Of a stretch of DNA of 39,954 bases, positions 17,071 through 26,812 are shown in pieces. This DNA comes from Flavobacteriaceae bacterium (GTDB taxonomy: Bacteria; Bacteroidota; Bacteroidia; Flavobacteriales; Flavobacteriaceae): contig JAESRX010000071.1 of assembly GCA_016764435.1 (NCBI GenBank), positions 1,575 through 41,528 of the forward strand. Reading direction: 5' to 3'. Below the pieces are notes generated by a model that was given only the letters and a program-made list of their open reading frames with translations, made no database searches and had not been told where the DNA came from. The stretch's first letter is position 1. Each line of letters opens with the position of its first letter. The position numbers and the translations under genes were made by a program.

Positions 17071-19509
17071 ATGATAGAAAATAATTTTAGCCCAAGTTTG
17101 GTGGCCGCGGTGAGACTTGCAAAGTCCTTGGCAATGAAAGAAAGTTTCTCCACATACGGAGTTGCACATTTAGCAATAGCACTCCTTTTGGAGCCAACGG
17201 GACTTACGGAAATATTGACAAGTACAGGTAAAGATCTTGCCTATATTCAAGATTGGTTTGAGATGCGTCAGGAACGCTACGTTTCCGAAGAAAAAACAAC
17301 AGAAGAAGGCATCCTCCCAGACAGTGAAGTTACACGTGTTTTTGAAGAGTCCGAGCGCTCAAAAATAAAATTAGGTACCGATTATATCGATGCTGTTTGT
17401 GTATTTACAGCCATTCTTAGGCAAGGAGTGGTCTATGATAATAAGCAATTAGAAACCCTTACTATTAGAGAAGAAGATATTCTAAGCTTGTATGATTCAC
17501 CTATTTATTCTTCAAAAAGTCTGACAGAAAGTGAAACGTCAGAATTTATTGAAACAATACCTTATTGTACGAGTTTAATTACTCAAAAAAATCTAGACCA
17601 AGGAAGTTTAATTATCGGGAGAGATAAAGAAATCCGTAGAATATTAGAAAGTTTAGAACGTCAAGAAAATAGAGGAGTATTAGTGGTTGGTGATTCAGGA
17701 GTTGGGAAAACAGGAATAATAAAAGCCCTGGTTAACTACTTGTCAGAATCTGAGAATCCACTTTTAATTGAAAAAATGATATTGGGACTAAATGCTTCCA
17801 AATTATTAGCAAATAGTGCAAATTCAAATGAAGTTGCTAAAAAGCTAAGTGATATTTTTGATAAGATAGGGAAATTAGAGGACTGTCTTTTGGTGATAGA
17901 TGATATACATGTATTAACAGAAAATGCAGGAAGTTCTGGAAGTATTACTAATTTAATAGCCTCACAACTTGCGGATGGAAACATAAATTTAATTGCGACT
18001 ATCACTACGGATGCCTACCGTAAAACGATAGAAAAGCATGGAATTAACAGAAAGTTAGAAGTTATTAAATTAGAAGAGCTGGAAGAGATTCTTTTATTAA
18101 AATGTCTTGACAATCACCGCTATAATTTAACAGCACACTATCAATTAAAAATAGATAAAGAAGCCATTTCGGAGGCGATACAGTATTCAAGACGATATTT
18201 TAAAGAAAATAAATTACCCTATGGAGCTATTGATATTTTAGATAGAACTTTAGCTGCTGTATTTATGAGTAATAATAATTCGTTAAAGGAAATTGAAATC
18301 ATTGAAAAACAACTTAAAAATGTTGCTTTAAAGGAGGAGGATGCTGTTTCTAAAATGAGATTGATATACCGTTTGGCGATGGATAGAATAAGTCCTGTAA
18401 TTCTAAATAAAATAGCGACTACCTATGATATTATGGCAATTGAGGAAGTAAAAGAACTTCGAAACACGCTAAAAAAATATTTAAAAGAAGCAGGTACTAT
18501 TGCTAAAAAGCCAATAAAAGAAATTACTGAAACAGAAATTTCGGCCTTGGTCGCAAGCATTACAGGGATTCCTATTGGTAAAATTCAAGCAGAAGAAAAA
18601 GACCGCCTTTTAAATATAGAAAAAAAATTAAACGAACGGGTAAAAGGACAAGATCATGCCATTACCACACTTTCAGATGCCATCATAGAGTCTCGAAGTG
18701 GATTGAGTAATCCGAACCAACCCATAGGTTCTTTCTTCTTCTTAGGACCTACGGGAACTGGGAAAACAGAACTTACTAAATCATTAGCCTCCTTATTATT
18801 CGATGATGAAAATGCCATGATTCGTTTTGACATGTCCGAATTTAAAGAAGAGCATTCAGCAGCCTTATTATACGGAGCACCTCCAGGCTATGTAGGTTAT
18901 GAAGAAGGTGGAATGCTGGTAAATAAAATTAGAGAAAAACCATATTCCGTAGTGCTTTTTGATGAGATCGAAAAAGCACATAGTTCTGTATATGATGTAT
19001 TCCTCCAGATCATGGACGAAGGGAAAATACATGATAAATTAGGACGAGAAGGAGATTTTTCAAATTCAATTATCATATTTACCTCTAATATTGGGAGTCA
19101 ATGGATTTCAGAACAAATAGATGCAGGGAAAATACCTAGTTCTAATCAGTTAATCGAGGTAATGACACAGCATTTTAGACCAGAGTTTTTAGGGAGATTA
19201 ACAGAAGTAGTTCCGTTTTCTCCAATAAATGAAGGTGTCGCACAATTAATTTTTAAATTACAATTCAACAGTTTGCAACAGCAATTACTCGAGCAAAAGA
19301 ATATAATCTTAAAATTATCGGAACAGGCACTCGTGTTTTTATCGGATAAAGGCTATTCAAAAAAATATGGAGCACGTCCTATTGCGGGAGTGATACGTAC
19401 TTATATTAAAAAAGTAATTTCGAGAATGATAGTTTCTGAAAGTATTGTTTCAGGTGATGTGGTACTTGTAAATTATAAAGAAGGAAATTTAATTTGGGAA
19501 AAACAATAG
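17071..19509 (+). CDS. tssH: T6SS sheath-recycling AAA+ ATPase ClpV (TssH)
   Basis: The 812-residue Clp/Hsp100 protein disassembles the contracted TssBC sheath. The order is: N-terminal Clp_N-like domain (about 5-150), first AAA+ domain with Walker A GDSGVGKT (207-214), a short middle region (about 410-470), and second AAA+ domain with Walker A GPTGTGKT (559-566), Walker B LFDEIEKAH (Asp631, Glu632), and the C-terminal D2-small domain (YSKKYGARPIAGVIR). In the first domain the Walker B reads VIDDIH (Asp277-Asp278) where ClpB/ClpV usually have DE, which may reduce ATP hydrolysis there. The short middle region and its place between tssF and tssG separate it from ClpB. Gaps to the neighbours are 7 and 9 bases. 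Confidence 0.93.
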   Translation: MIENNFSPSLVAAVRLAKSLAMKESFSTYGVAHLAIALLLEPTGLTEILTSTGKDLAYIQDWFEMRQERYVSEEKTTEEGILPDSEVTRVFEESERSKIKLGTDYIDAVCVFTAILRQGVVYDNKQLETLTIREEDILSLYDSPIYSSKSLTESETSEFIETIPYCTSLITQKNLDQGSLIIGRDKEIRRILESLERQENRGVLVVGDSGVGKTGIIKALVNYLSESENPLLIEKMILGLNASKLLANSANSNEVAKKLSDIFDKIGKLEDCLLVIDDIHVLTENAGSSGSITNLIASQLADGNINLIATITTDAYRKTIEKHGINRKLEVIKLEELEEILLLKCLDNHRYNLTAHYQLKIDKEAISEAIQYSRRYFKENKLPYGAIDILDRTLAAVFMSNNNSLKEIEIIEKQLKNVALKEEDAVSKMRLIYRLAMDRISPVILNKIATTYDIMAIEEVKELRNTLKKYLKEAGTIAKKPIKEITETEISALVASITGIPIGKIQAEEKDRLLNIEKKLNERVKGQDHAITTLSDAIIESRSGLSNPNQPIGSFFFLGPTGTGKTELTKSLASLLFDDENAMIRFDMSEFKEEHSAALLYGAPPGYVGYEEGGMLVNKIREKPYSVVLFDEIEKAHSSVYDVFLQIMDEGKIHDKLGREGDFSNSIIIFTSNIGSQWISEQIDAGKIPSSNQLIEVMTQHFRPEFLGRLTEVVPFSPINEGVAQLIFKLQFNSLQQQLLEQKNIILKLSEQALVFLSDKGYSKKYGARPIAGVIRTYIKKVISRMIVSESIVSGDVVLVNYKEGNLIWEKQ

Positions 19510-19518
19510 CCGGTATAT

Positions 19519-20436
19519 ATGGAAATAGAAAACGTTAAAAGGAGTGAAATAACAAATTTTAAAGCGGAAGTTTTTTTCGAAGAATTACAATTTATGCTTG
19601 ATGGAAAGTCCGAAAGAGAATTTTGGGTGAAAAATCATGGGATGAATAGTCGCTCTTTTTCTAAAGACGTACTGGATGTTTCCAGTGAAATATATGCGAC
19701 GGATGAAGAAGTGAAAGAAGCTGTTTTTATACATTTAAGTAGGAATAGTATTTACCATCAGTTACCAGAAGTGTTTTTTCACCCTTTATCTATTAGCAAT
19801 CCTACGATGAGTAATCGTGAAATAGTAGAGGCAATAAAAGAAAATAAAAAGGTAGAAGATGCAAATATAAAGTTTTTTATTCCTTTTGATACAGCACTTT
19901 TTATAGAGAAATGTAAACTAAGTAATCGATATCTGAGCATATTTACAGATGATTATTCGAGAAGTAATTTGTTTTCTTTGGCGAAAAAAATTATCCAAAT
20001 GGACATTCCATTACGGAAAGAACAATTGTATAAACTGTTTTTAAATTTATGTAATTCAGAGAAATTTAAAGAAAATCTTCCAGAATTAGAAGTGTTATTA
20101 GCGGCTATTTTAGGAGATGATATTTCCTTGGAATATAAAAGAAAAACATTATTAGAGAGTCCTTTTAAAGATTTAGGACCCTGTATTTTGGGTTATAATT
20201 TTGGGACAAAAGGTCCGGTTATTAGTGAACAAGATGATATTCTAGCAACGATAATTATGGATAAAAGCCCCACCTATAAAGTGTTGCTTAAAAATATTAG
20301 TATTATTAAGAAAATATTGAGCTTTTTTGTTTTTTCAAATAGAGAAGTGGACGTACAGTATCGATTTACAGAAATATCGGGGTTTCTGTTAGGGGAAAAC
20401 CATTTAGGGTTTGATACAATTACATTGAAAGCATAA
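19519..20436 (+). CDS. tssG: T6SS baseplate subunit TssG
   Basis: The 305-residue protein has no signal peptide or membrane segment. Its N-terminal part (FFEELQFMLDGKSEREFW) and the block PLSISNPTMSNREIVEAIKE followed by FIPFDTALFIEK match what I know of Bacteroidota TssG, which is very divergent from the proteobacterial form. TssG pairs with two TssF copies in the baseplate wedge. The gene sits 9 bases after clpV and 22 bases before tssN. Assignment rests on resemblance, size (about 300) and the locus order. No other gene in the cluster is a better TssG candidate. Confidence 0.78.
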   Translation: MEIENVKRSEITNFKAEVFFEELQFMLDGKSEREFWVKNHGMNSRSFSKDVLDVSSEIYATDEEVKEAVFIHLSRNSIYHQLPEVFFHPLSISNPTMSNREIVEAIKENKKVEDANIKFFIPFDTALFIEKCKLSNRYLSIFTDDYSRSNLFSLAKKIIQMDIPLRKEQLYKLFLNLCNSEKFKENLPELEVLLAAILGDDISLEYKRKTLLESPFKDLGPCILGYNFGTKGPVISEQDDILATIIMDKSPTYKVLLKNISIIKKILSFFVFSNREVDVQYRFTEISGFLLGENHLGFDTITLKA

Positions 20437-20458
20437 TTATAATATATAGAAAATAAAC

Positions 20459-21346
20459 ATGAATACATTAATCGCATTTTTCTTACGCTATTTATTAGCA
20501 CCTATCATCATAATGATAGGGATGCTCGTTATGAGTAAATTGAGTAAAGCAAAAGGTATTTTAAAAATGAAAAAATTAATTATTTTCGTTTTAATTATAT
20601 CTATCATCTTAGCATTGCCAAGTCTTTTGGGAATGTTGCGGTATGAATTTATATGGGGAGGACTGGTCTTGACAATACTTTGTTACCTGTTAATTGCAGG
20701 GTTGTTTAATTGGTTTTCAACATCTAAAATGTATAAAACCATTGGGCTTGGTGAAAATAAATGGCACATGGTATTGTCCCTTTTTATTGCCGTTATATTG
20801 GCCAGTTGGATCTACTATTTGGTGTTTTCCTGGCTGAGTAAGTTAAATTACTCTATTTGGGCAATGTTTAATGTTTTGTGGTTTTTTGTGCCCATATTTT
20901 ATGTGTTTTCTAAAAATGTTTTTGTGCAAATACCAACACCATTCTACAAATTATGGTCCATTGATTTGGATGAAAACAATGATGAATATTGGAATAATGT
21001 AGACACATTCAGACTGATGCAGGTAACCGTGAAAATTAAAAGATCTTTAGTGTCCACACACTATTCGTCATTCTCAGTGAAACTTCCAGAAGGAATATCG
21101 TTAGGCTTGTGGTTTAATAGATTTGTGGAAGATCAAAATATTAGATTTCCAAATGAGATTATTGAGTTTGAAGGAGGAGATGATGCGTTTGGATGGATTT
21201 TTTATACGAATAAATGGCTTCCTTTTCCATTATTTACACGAATGCTGAATTTTGATGAAGACGTGAAAAAGAATAAGTTAAAAAATAAGACAACGGTGTA
21301 TGTACGTCGCGTATCTAAAAAAGAGGAAAATAAAATTAAAAAATAA
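20459..21346 (+). CDS. tssN: T6SSiii membrane protein TssN
   Basis: The 295-residue protein has five predicted transmembrane helices in its first half (about 5-26, 38-58, 66-86, 103-124, 131-149) and a soluble, probably cytoplasmic, domain after about 155 (with LWSIDLDENNDEYWNNVDTF and WIFYTNKWLPFPLF). This layout and these motifs match TssN, a subtype iii-specific component thought to replace part of the TssJLM envelope-spanning complex and to anchor the baseplate. The gene lies between tssG and tssK, the usual position. The 22-29 base gaps suggest the same transcript. Confidence 0.87.
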   Translation: MNTLIAFFLRYLLAPIIIMIGMLVMSKLSKAKGILKMKKLIIFVLIISIILALPSLLGMLRYEFIWGGLVLTILCYLLIAGLFNWFSTSKMYKTIGLGENKWHMVLSLFIAVILASWIYYLVFSWLSKLNYSIWAMFNVLWFFVPIFYVFSKNVFVQIPTPFYKLWSIDLDENNDEYWNNVDTFRLMQVTVKIKRSLVSTHYSSFSVKLPEGISLGLWFNRFVEDQNIRFPNEIIEFEGGDDAFGWIFYTNKWLPFPLFTRMLNFDEDVKKNKLKNKTTVYVRRVSKKEENKIKK

Positions 21347-21375
21347 TACGGTTATATCAAATTAAAAAATCTAAA

Positions 21376-22527
21376 ATGGAAAACGAAAAATATTATGCAA
21401 TTAATTGGGTTGATGGTGTTAAAATTAATAAGGATCATTTTATTAAAAGCCATAACAATACCACGGAATCAATGCGTGATTATGCAAGTTTAGCTATTAA
21501 TTCGTATAATTATGGTTTATTAGAACCTGTAGACGGAATGGTTTCTTCTTTAGAAGTTGAAGTTCAAACCCACACGGAGGAGCGATTGGTATTAAAATTA
21601 CAATCATGTAATGTAATCACTTCTAAAGGATGTAGAATTGAGTTTTCTTCTGCCATGTATGGTGGAGAATCTCCTACAGCAAGTATTGAATCGAAAAATA
21701 TAGATAGTACTAGTAATTTAGATTTTTTGCTATTGCTAACCGTGAGTCCTTTTGATTTAGTCCCTGTAGGAGAACCAGATCCTGAGATTATCCCCTTACA
21801 TCACCCTCATGTATTGCCTAAAATTGAGTTGGCGATTATCCCTAAAGGTCAGTTTAATACTCATTTTCTAAAGAAATCCTTTTTATTGGTAGGGAAAATC
21901 CAATGGAAAAATTCATCTTTTATTTACGATAAGAGCTTTGTGCCTCCTGTAACAAAAATTATTTACCACAAAGAGTTGCATTCTTTTTATAATAAAATAG
22001 CGCAAGTTATCATTCGTTTGAGAAATCATTCTGTAATTATTTATCGTAAAAATAGGTCAAAATCGCAAACCAATAAGTTGGTAAGTAATACCTTTTTATT
22101 ATGTAATAGTGTACTCTCTTATGTGAGTCAGTATTCCTTTAAGTTCAATCAATATAGTCAAGAGGAATCACCCATTTTTATAGCAAATGCAATGGCTGTT
22201 TTAGCCAATTATTTATCCAATGAGTTGGCCATTTTGGAAGACACTGAACGTGAAAAATTATTGCAGTATTACTACGAATGGACAGATGTTAAACCTTCTG
22301 TTTTTCAGACTGCTATAGGGGACGTGATAGATATGAAATACGACCATTTAGAAATTCAGGAAATGGTAGAAAAAACAGATTTATTTATCGCCATTATAGA
22401 CACTCTGTGGAGGAAGTTAAGTGAGTTAGAATATATTGGACAGCGTAAAGATAATATTGTAATTAGCGAGGAAAAACAAACGATAAGAGACAGGTCAGAA
22501 GATAGATCATGGTCTATAATTGATTAA
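21376..22527 (+). CDS. tssK: T6SS baseplate-to-membrane connector TssK
   Basis: The 383-residue soluble protein opens YYAINWVDGVKINKDHFI, the counterpart of the N-terminal 'W.dG..l.p.HF' pattern of TssK. The N-terminal domain then shows ASLAINSYNYGLLEP and a Pro-rich block with HHPHVLPKIELAIIP. The C-terminal domain follows FVPPVTKI. TssK trimers link the TssFG wedge to the inner-membrane complex, here presumably to TssN/TssO. The protein is shorter than proteobacterial TssK (about 440), as is normal in subtype iii. The tssO start is 11 bases downstream. Confidence 0.86.
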   Translation: MENEKYYAINWVDGVKINKDHFIKSHNNTTESMRDYASLAINSYNYGLLEPVDGMVSSLEVEVQTHTEERLVLKLQSCNVITSKGCRIEFSSAMYGGESPTASIESKNIDSTSNLDFLLLLTVSPFDLVPVGEPDPEIIPLHHPHVLPKIELAIIPKGQFNTHFLKKSFLLVGKIQWKNSSFIYDKSFVPPVTKIIYHKELHSFYNKIAQVIIRLRNHSVIIYRKNRSKSQTNKLVSNTFLLCNSVLSYVSQYSFKFNQYSQEESPIFIANAMAVLANYLSNELAILEDTEREKLLQYYYEWTDVKPSVFQTAIGDVIDMKYDHLEIQEMVEKTDLFIAIIDTLWRKLSELEYIGQRKDNIVISEEKQTIRDRSEDRSWSIID

Positions 22528-22538
22528 TATGTAAGCTT

Positions 22539-23024
22539 ATGAGACCATTAAATTACAAAGAGGTTAAAAAACAAAAAATACGATTTATACTTGTTTATAT
22601 AATCACCTTAATTATTGTCTTCTGTAGCAGTTGTTTTACCATAATAACCGCCTCAAAAGGAGTTACTGTTTTGGAAGATAAATATGCGGGCTATAATAAG
22701 ATTTTTGAAGACCAAGCAGGAATTACTTTTGATCTGGATGAAATAATAAAAAAGTTACATCAAATAAAAGGCGGAAAAAGAACCTTAAGTGAACACAAAC
22801 AATTCCAACTTTTAATATCTAAGTTAAGAATAAGTATAGAAAAAATAATCAAAGAAAGTGATGCTAAACCAGATACTTTTTTGTTGTACGAGGAGGTTTT
22901 AGTTGAGATAAAAACAATACAATCAGTGATTGATAGATTCGGAATAGCCGAGGAGGAATACCTGCAAGATAAAGAAATGTATGAACGTTGTATTCAACGG
23001 TATCGCGATTTAAATAGAAATTAA
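22539..23024 (+). CDS. tssO: T6SSiii single-pass membrane protein TssO
   Basis: The 161-residue protein starts MRPLNYKEVKKQKIRF, the typical short basic cytoplasmic tail of TssO. One transmembrane helix (about 15-37) follows, with a helical, likely periplasmic, domain rich in K, E and I after about 45. TssO is restricted to subtype iii systems and is assumed to be part of the trans-envelope complex. It is followed 10 bases later by a second gene of similar layout. A lipoprotein reading can be excluded because the Cys residues lie inside a long helix with charged flanks rather than in a lipobox after a signal peptide. Confidence 0.82.
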   Translation: MRPLNYKEVKKQKIRFILVYIITLIIVFCSSCFTIITASKGVTVLEDKYAGYNKIFEDQAGITFDLDEIIKKLHQIKGGKRTLSEHKQFQLLISKLRISIEKIIKESDAKPDTFLLYEEVLVEIKTIQSVIDRFGIAEEEYLQDKEMYERCIQRYRDLNRN

Positions 23025-23034
23025 AAATAAGGGT

Positions 23035-23502
23035 ATGCAATTAGAAAATTTAAGCGAATTGTTTTGGAGGAAAATAAAATATATTCTACTATTTATTTTA
23101 TCGATATTGATTCTGTACATCATTCAAACAAAATATATTTTTAAAGTTCCCGAATCTAATAATAAGGAATTATTAGGCTATATAGATGAATATGAAAGGA
23201 TCTTAGAACAACAAATTATATGTACGGAGACCATGAAAGTAATTCATGAGAAAATTACAGAAATGGAGTTTGATATTCATATGGTTCAATATAAAGATGA
23301 GGTAAGGAACGAAATTAATGAGGTTTATAGCACTTATATTATAAATAATAGAAACTCCAAGTATTTATTTGCAAAGCAGTCTAGTAATATTCTTCAAATT
23401 TATTTTGAAACAAAAGAAGAGGAAAGTTCTCTTACAAAGAATATAAAAAAATTAGAAATTAAATTAAACGAGTGTAAAGCAGGGATTTTAAATGAAAAAT
23501 AA
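23035..23502 (+). CDS. Second TssO-like single-pass membrane protein
   Basis: This 155-residue protein has a short basic N terminus, one transmembrane helix (about 14-34), and a charged helical periplasmic region (YIFKVPESNNKELLGYIDEY onwards). The size, topology and post-membrane pattern (a proline followed by a long helix) parallel the preceding TssO, though sequence identity by eye is low. It may be a diverged tssO duplicate or a separate subtype iii accessory subunit. The stop overlaps the next start by 11 bases, pointing to translational coupling with the PKD protein. Confidence 0.62.
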   Translation: MQLENLSELFWRKIKYILLFILSILILYIIQTKYIFKVPESNNKELLGYIDEYERILEQQIICTETMKVIHEKITEMEFDIHMVQYKDEVRNEINEVYSTYIINNRNSKYLFAKQSSNILQIYFETKEEESSLTKNIKKLEIKLNECKAGILNEK

Positions 23503-24430
23503 CAAGAAAATTACAGGGATAATTATATTGATTATATTAATTATAATGGCAGTTATCATTGCTGTTTGGATGCCTTTTCGTTCTAAAATAAGCAATTTGG
23601 ATTTTAATATATTTGATGCAAATCACAATTACCATTTCGAAACAGGAGAGCGCTTGGATTTTATAATTAGTGATAGCGTAAGCTATTTGAATAGAAAAGT
23701 ATTATGGCATTTTGGAAATGGAGATGTCATAGAGGATGCTAAAAACGTAAACTATACTTATAACCAACCAGGAAGGTATAAAATCACCTTATCTATAGAT
23801 GATCAATTTAATATTTCTAAGGATATTGAGGTCTTACAGCTTTCAACTTTTGTAGCCTATGATTCTATCGTGAAAATAGGTGGATCAGACATTGGTTTTG
23901 TAAATGAGGAACTTGTTTTTTCTTCGTTTTCTCCTGGTGTAACTCAGTGGAAATGGGAATTTGGAGAGTCAGGAATGATAGACTCAGAGGAGAGTCAAGC
24001 GATTTACGTATATAAAACCCCCGGGATTTATACCGTAAAGTTAAAAACGAATATGAATAAGTACCCCGCAAAATTCAGGGTTGAAATATTCCCTCAGTTT
24101 AATGTGATTATGGAAGAGCCTATAGATTCAATAGGAATTGCTCAAAACGATATTAAGAAAAGATTTCAGGCCATTGCCAATGCAACGATCTCAAATAAGA
24201 AAGTGTATTATCAAAACTTTAATCATATTAAAAATAAATACACCTGTAATAATGGAGAAAAAGTAACGGTGGTTGTTAATGGAAAATATAATGATTTATA
24301 CAGTTACTGTCAAGGACTGCACTTTTTAGAAGGAAGAGGCGTGAAAACGGTTACCATAGATGATGTAAAGATAGACACCATTCACTGTGTGAAAAGAATA
24401 GAAGTTATACAAAGTATAATTCAAAAATAA
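23492..24430 (+). CDS. PKD-domain periplasmic T6SS protein (TssP-like)
   Basis: The 312-residue protein has an N-terminal signal-anchor helix (about 7-27) followed by two PKD-like beta-sandwich repeats. Their hallmarks are VLWHFGNGD with YTYNQPGRYKITL (about 70-110) and WKWEFGES with YVYKTPGIYTVKL (about 150-188). A C-terminal region (about 210-312) contains three cysteines in a beta-rich fold. PKD domains mediate protein contacts, so a periplasmic scaffold or peptidoglycan-crossing role is reasonable. In subtype iii loci a PKD protein usually follows TssO and is labelled TssP; I use that by position and am not certain of the letter. It overlaps the previous gene by 11 bases and precedes tssR by 28. 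Confidence 0.72.
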   Translation: MKNNKKITGIIILIILIIMAVIIAVWMPFRSKISNLDFNIFDANHNYHFETGERLDFIISDSVSYLNRKVLWHFGNGDVIEDAKNVNYTYNQPGRYKITLSIDDQFNISKDIEVLQLSTFVAYDSIVKIGGSDIGFVNEELVFSSFSPGVTQWKWEFGESGMIDSEESQAIYVYKTPGIYTVKLKTNMNKYPAKFRVEIFPQFNVIMEEPIDSIGIAQNDIKKRFQAIANATISNKKVYYQNFNHIKNKYTCNNGEKVTVVVNGKYNDLYSYCQGLHFLEGRGVKTVTIDDVKIDTIHCVKRIEVIQSIIQK

Positions 24431-24458
24431 TTAAAAACAACCATTTAAAAACTATTTT

Positions 24459-26810
24459 ATGAAACATATAATTAGATGTTCCCTGCTGTTTTTATTTATA
24501 GGAAGTAATTGCACTTTGTTTTCCCAAGTAAAAAAATACTCCGCTGTAAATAAAATAGAAAGGACTACTTATAATCTTTTAGAAGATGCTGCTTCGAAAC
24601 GAAAACAAAAAAAAGATAAAAATCTTAAAATTGTCTATTCAGACAGAGCTAAAAACAATGTCTACTTAGATCCATACGCATTAAAAAAAGGGGAACAACA
24701 AGCGTTTTTAACACCCTATTATGTGATTAATGAAAAAAATAATTTTGTTGAAGTAGTAAAACTTGACGCTTCTTTATTAGGGAAACCTAAAGGCTTATTA
24801 AGTCCTGTATACAGCGGGAAGTACACGTTTAAAACAGCGAAAAGTGTGCAGTATGTTGGTTGGATTCAAAAAGATAAATTACTTCTTTTTTCACATCCTA
24901 AAATCAGTGAATATAATTACAGACCGTTGCGATATATGCTAGGGATGAGTGAATTAAACACCTTGTTTAACCTTCGTAAATATCTAGATAAAGAAAGTGT
25001 ATATCTTTACGAATCACCAAAACTTAAAAATAAAATATCTAAAAGCCTGGTGCTACATCAATTTGTATACCTCTATAAATATAATGAAGCAAAAACGGCA
25101 GCTTTGGTTTCTAATCTTAAAAACATGCATGCCTCTGATTCTAGCAAGCAAGTTATGGGATGGGTGCCTGCAGCAATGCTTAGGTATATAGGACAACAGC
25201 AAGTGATGGACATCCGTAAAACAGATTCGTTACGTTTTTCTGCTAAAATAGATACCCTTAGGGAGTCTATTAAAAATGATGATATAGCTTCTGAATTCCT
25301 CTATGTGAATTTGAACCATAAGAAAGATGTTTTAACGGATAATGCATCTTTAAATGTAACTGTACCTTTAAACGTGGGGAATAATTTTGATAATAAATTA
25401 ATAAATGTAGAAGGGAATAATCTCCTAATTCGGAAAATAAAAAAGATAAATAAAGAAAATAGAATTATTAATTTCCATTATATATTTGATTGTAGTCCTG
25501 ATTTAAAGTCGCAACAATTACAATTAATAAGTTCTTTACAACGTATTTGGGTGCAAATTTCTGAAAATGAAATTTACAATGGATATGAAATTAATTTTTC
25601 AGCAAGTTCTTATGGCTGTAATACCTTTTATAACTTTCCACTATCGAATTCGTTTACAGCTTGGGTCGACTATATTCATGAAGCGGTTTCAAATCCTCCT
25701 TCTATGGAGCCAAAGAATACGGGGGGGCATGGAATTATGAAATGTTTGGATTTTAGTTTGTCTGGATTGCAACCACATAGCTTTACTAATAATATGATTA
25801 TGATAGTAGGAGCAAAAAAGTTTAAAAACCTAAACGATTTGGAACGAATTTCAGAGAAATTAGCACTGACATCTTCTCGATTAATATTTTATCAATTAGA
25901 AAATAATTCCAATAAAGACTATCAAGATTATATACTACAATCAAAACGAATATTGAGTAGTGTAGGGGAGAAATTTGCTTCTTTTATGAAAGGGTACACT
26001 GTTGAAAATAGGTTGGTTAAAAAAGAACATATATTTGCGAAAATTCCGGCAAAAGACAACATGTATATTTATGATGCTCCTGAAAATAGTGTTTCTCAAG
26101 GAGGTCTAGTATTTCCAAAAATTAATGAACTCTTAGATCCTACGTCTTTTGATATGGCATTGGATACTGTTCTTTCTAAAACGATTAGGTTTAATAAAAT
26201 GATGGTTAATTCCTTAGAAGTTAATGCGGATAAGCTTGGTTTCTTTGGAGCTAAGTTAGGAGATAGAATACATCAGATTATTGAAAATGATACTGTTTTT
26301 AATCAAAAAACAGTGCCGAAACTCGCTTTAAAGACTCGTTATGTCGAAAATAGAAATTTTATTTCTAAGGAAAACAATGCTTCTGTGCAAGGGTTTTTAC
26401 TAAGTGCAAGTGAATTAGAAACCTTAATTGATGCCTATCGTTCATTGTCTCCAAAAATTTCTAAAGCATTAAAGCGCAAGGATCGAAATTTTATTTTTAG
26501 ACTGTATAAGAGTAATGTCCATGGAATTAATGATATGATTTTAAAAAACGAATTAGATACCGATAGCAGTTTGTCTGAATTGTTCTTCTTGAAAACAGGG
26601 TTTCCTGTTGGAATTCAGTGTTTTGATGATATTTCTGTAGCTGATTTACGCAGTAAAAGAAGAGTTCCAAATGATATGTTTTTGGATATAATGAATTATT
26701 TAAGGTTTAAAACAGAAGATTTAGAATCGATTTTAGAACAAGGTAAGGGAGTTGAAGTAAAAGGAGAAAGTTCCAATTATTATTTTATTTCAGTAAAGAA
26801 AATTATTTAA
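24459..26810 (+). CDS. tssR: T6SSiii envelope protein TssR
   Basis: The 783-residue protein has a signal peptide (1-22, ending FSQ), then a beta-rich region with SH3-like features (YLDPYALKKGEQQAFLTPYY, followed by GWIQKDKLLLFSHP, about 125-145). A central alpha/beta domain (about 340-520) opens INFHYIFDCSPD and includes NNMIMIVGAKKF, reminiscent of a von Willebrand A-type fold. A helical C-terminal part ends the protein. The N-terminal segment KIERTTYNLLEDAASKR and the overall size match TssR, the largest subtype iii-specific component, assumed periplasmic or outer-membrane associated. The Cys in IGSNC is not in a good lipobox. The gene is 2 bases upstream of the winged-helix membrane gene. 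Confidence 0.87.
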   Translation: MKHIIRCSLLFLFIGSNCTLFSQVKKYSAVNKIERTTYNLLEDAASKRKQKKDKNLKIVYSDRAKNNVYLDPYALKKGEQQAFLTPYYVINEKNNFVEVVKLDASLLGKPKGLLSPVYSGKYTFKTAKSVQYVGWIQKDKLLLFSHPKISEYNYRPLRYMLGMSELNTLFNLRKYLDKESVYLYESPKLKNKISKSLVLHQFVYLYKYNEAKTAALVSNLKNMHASDSSKQVMGWVPAAMLRYIGQQQVMDIRKTDSLRFSAKIDTLRESIKNDDIASEFLYVNLNHKKDVLTDNASLNVTVPLNVGNNFDNKLINVEGNNLLIRKIKKINKENRIINFHYIFDCSPDLKSQQLQLISSLQRIWVQISENEIYNGYEINFSASSYGCNTFYNFPLSNSFTAWVDYIHEAVSNPPSMEPKNTGGHGIMKCLDFSLSGLQPHSFTNNMIMIVGAKKFKNLNDLERISEKLALTSSRLIFYQLENNSNKDYQDYILQSKRILSSVGEKFASFMKGYTVENRLVKKEHIFAKIPAKDNMYIYDAPENSVSQGGLVFPKINELLDPTSFDMALDTVLSKTIRFNKMMVNSLEVNADKLGFFGAKLGDRIHQIIENDTVFNQKTVPKLALKTRYVENRNFISKENNASVQGFLLSASELETLIDAYRSLSPKISKALKRKDRNFIFRLYKSNVHGINDMILKNELDTDSSLSELFFLKTGFPVGIQCFDDISVADLRSKRRVPNDMFLDIMNYLRFKTEDLESILEQGKGVEVKGESSNYYFISVKKII

Positions 26811-26812
26811 AT

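Noticed and set aside
24459..24540. TssR as a lipoprotein (Cys in IGSNC)
   Set aside because: The residues before the Cys do not make a normal lipobox and a better cleavage site lies a few residues later (FSQ).
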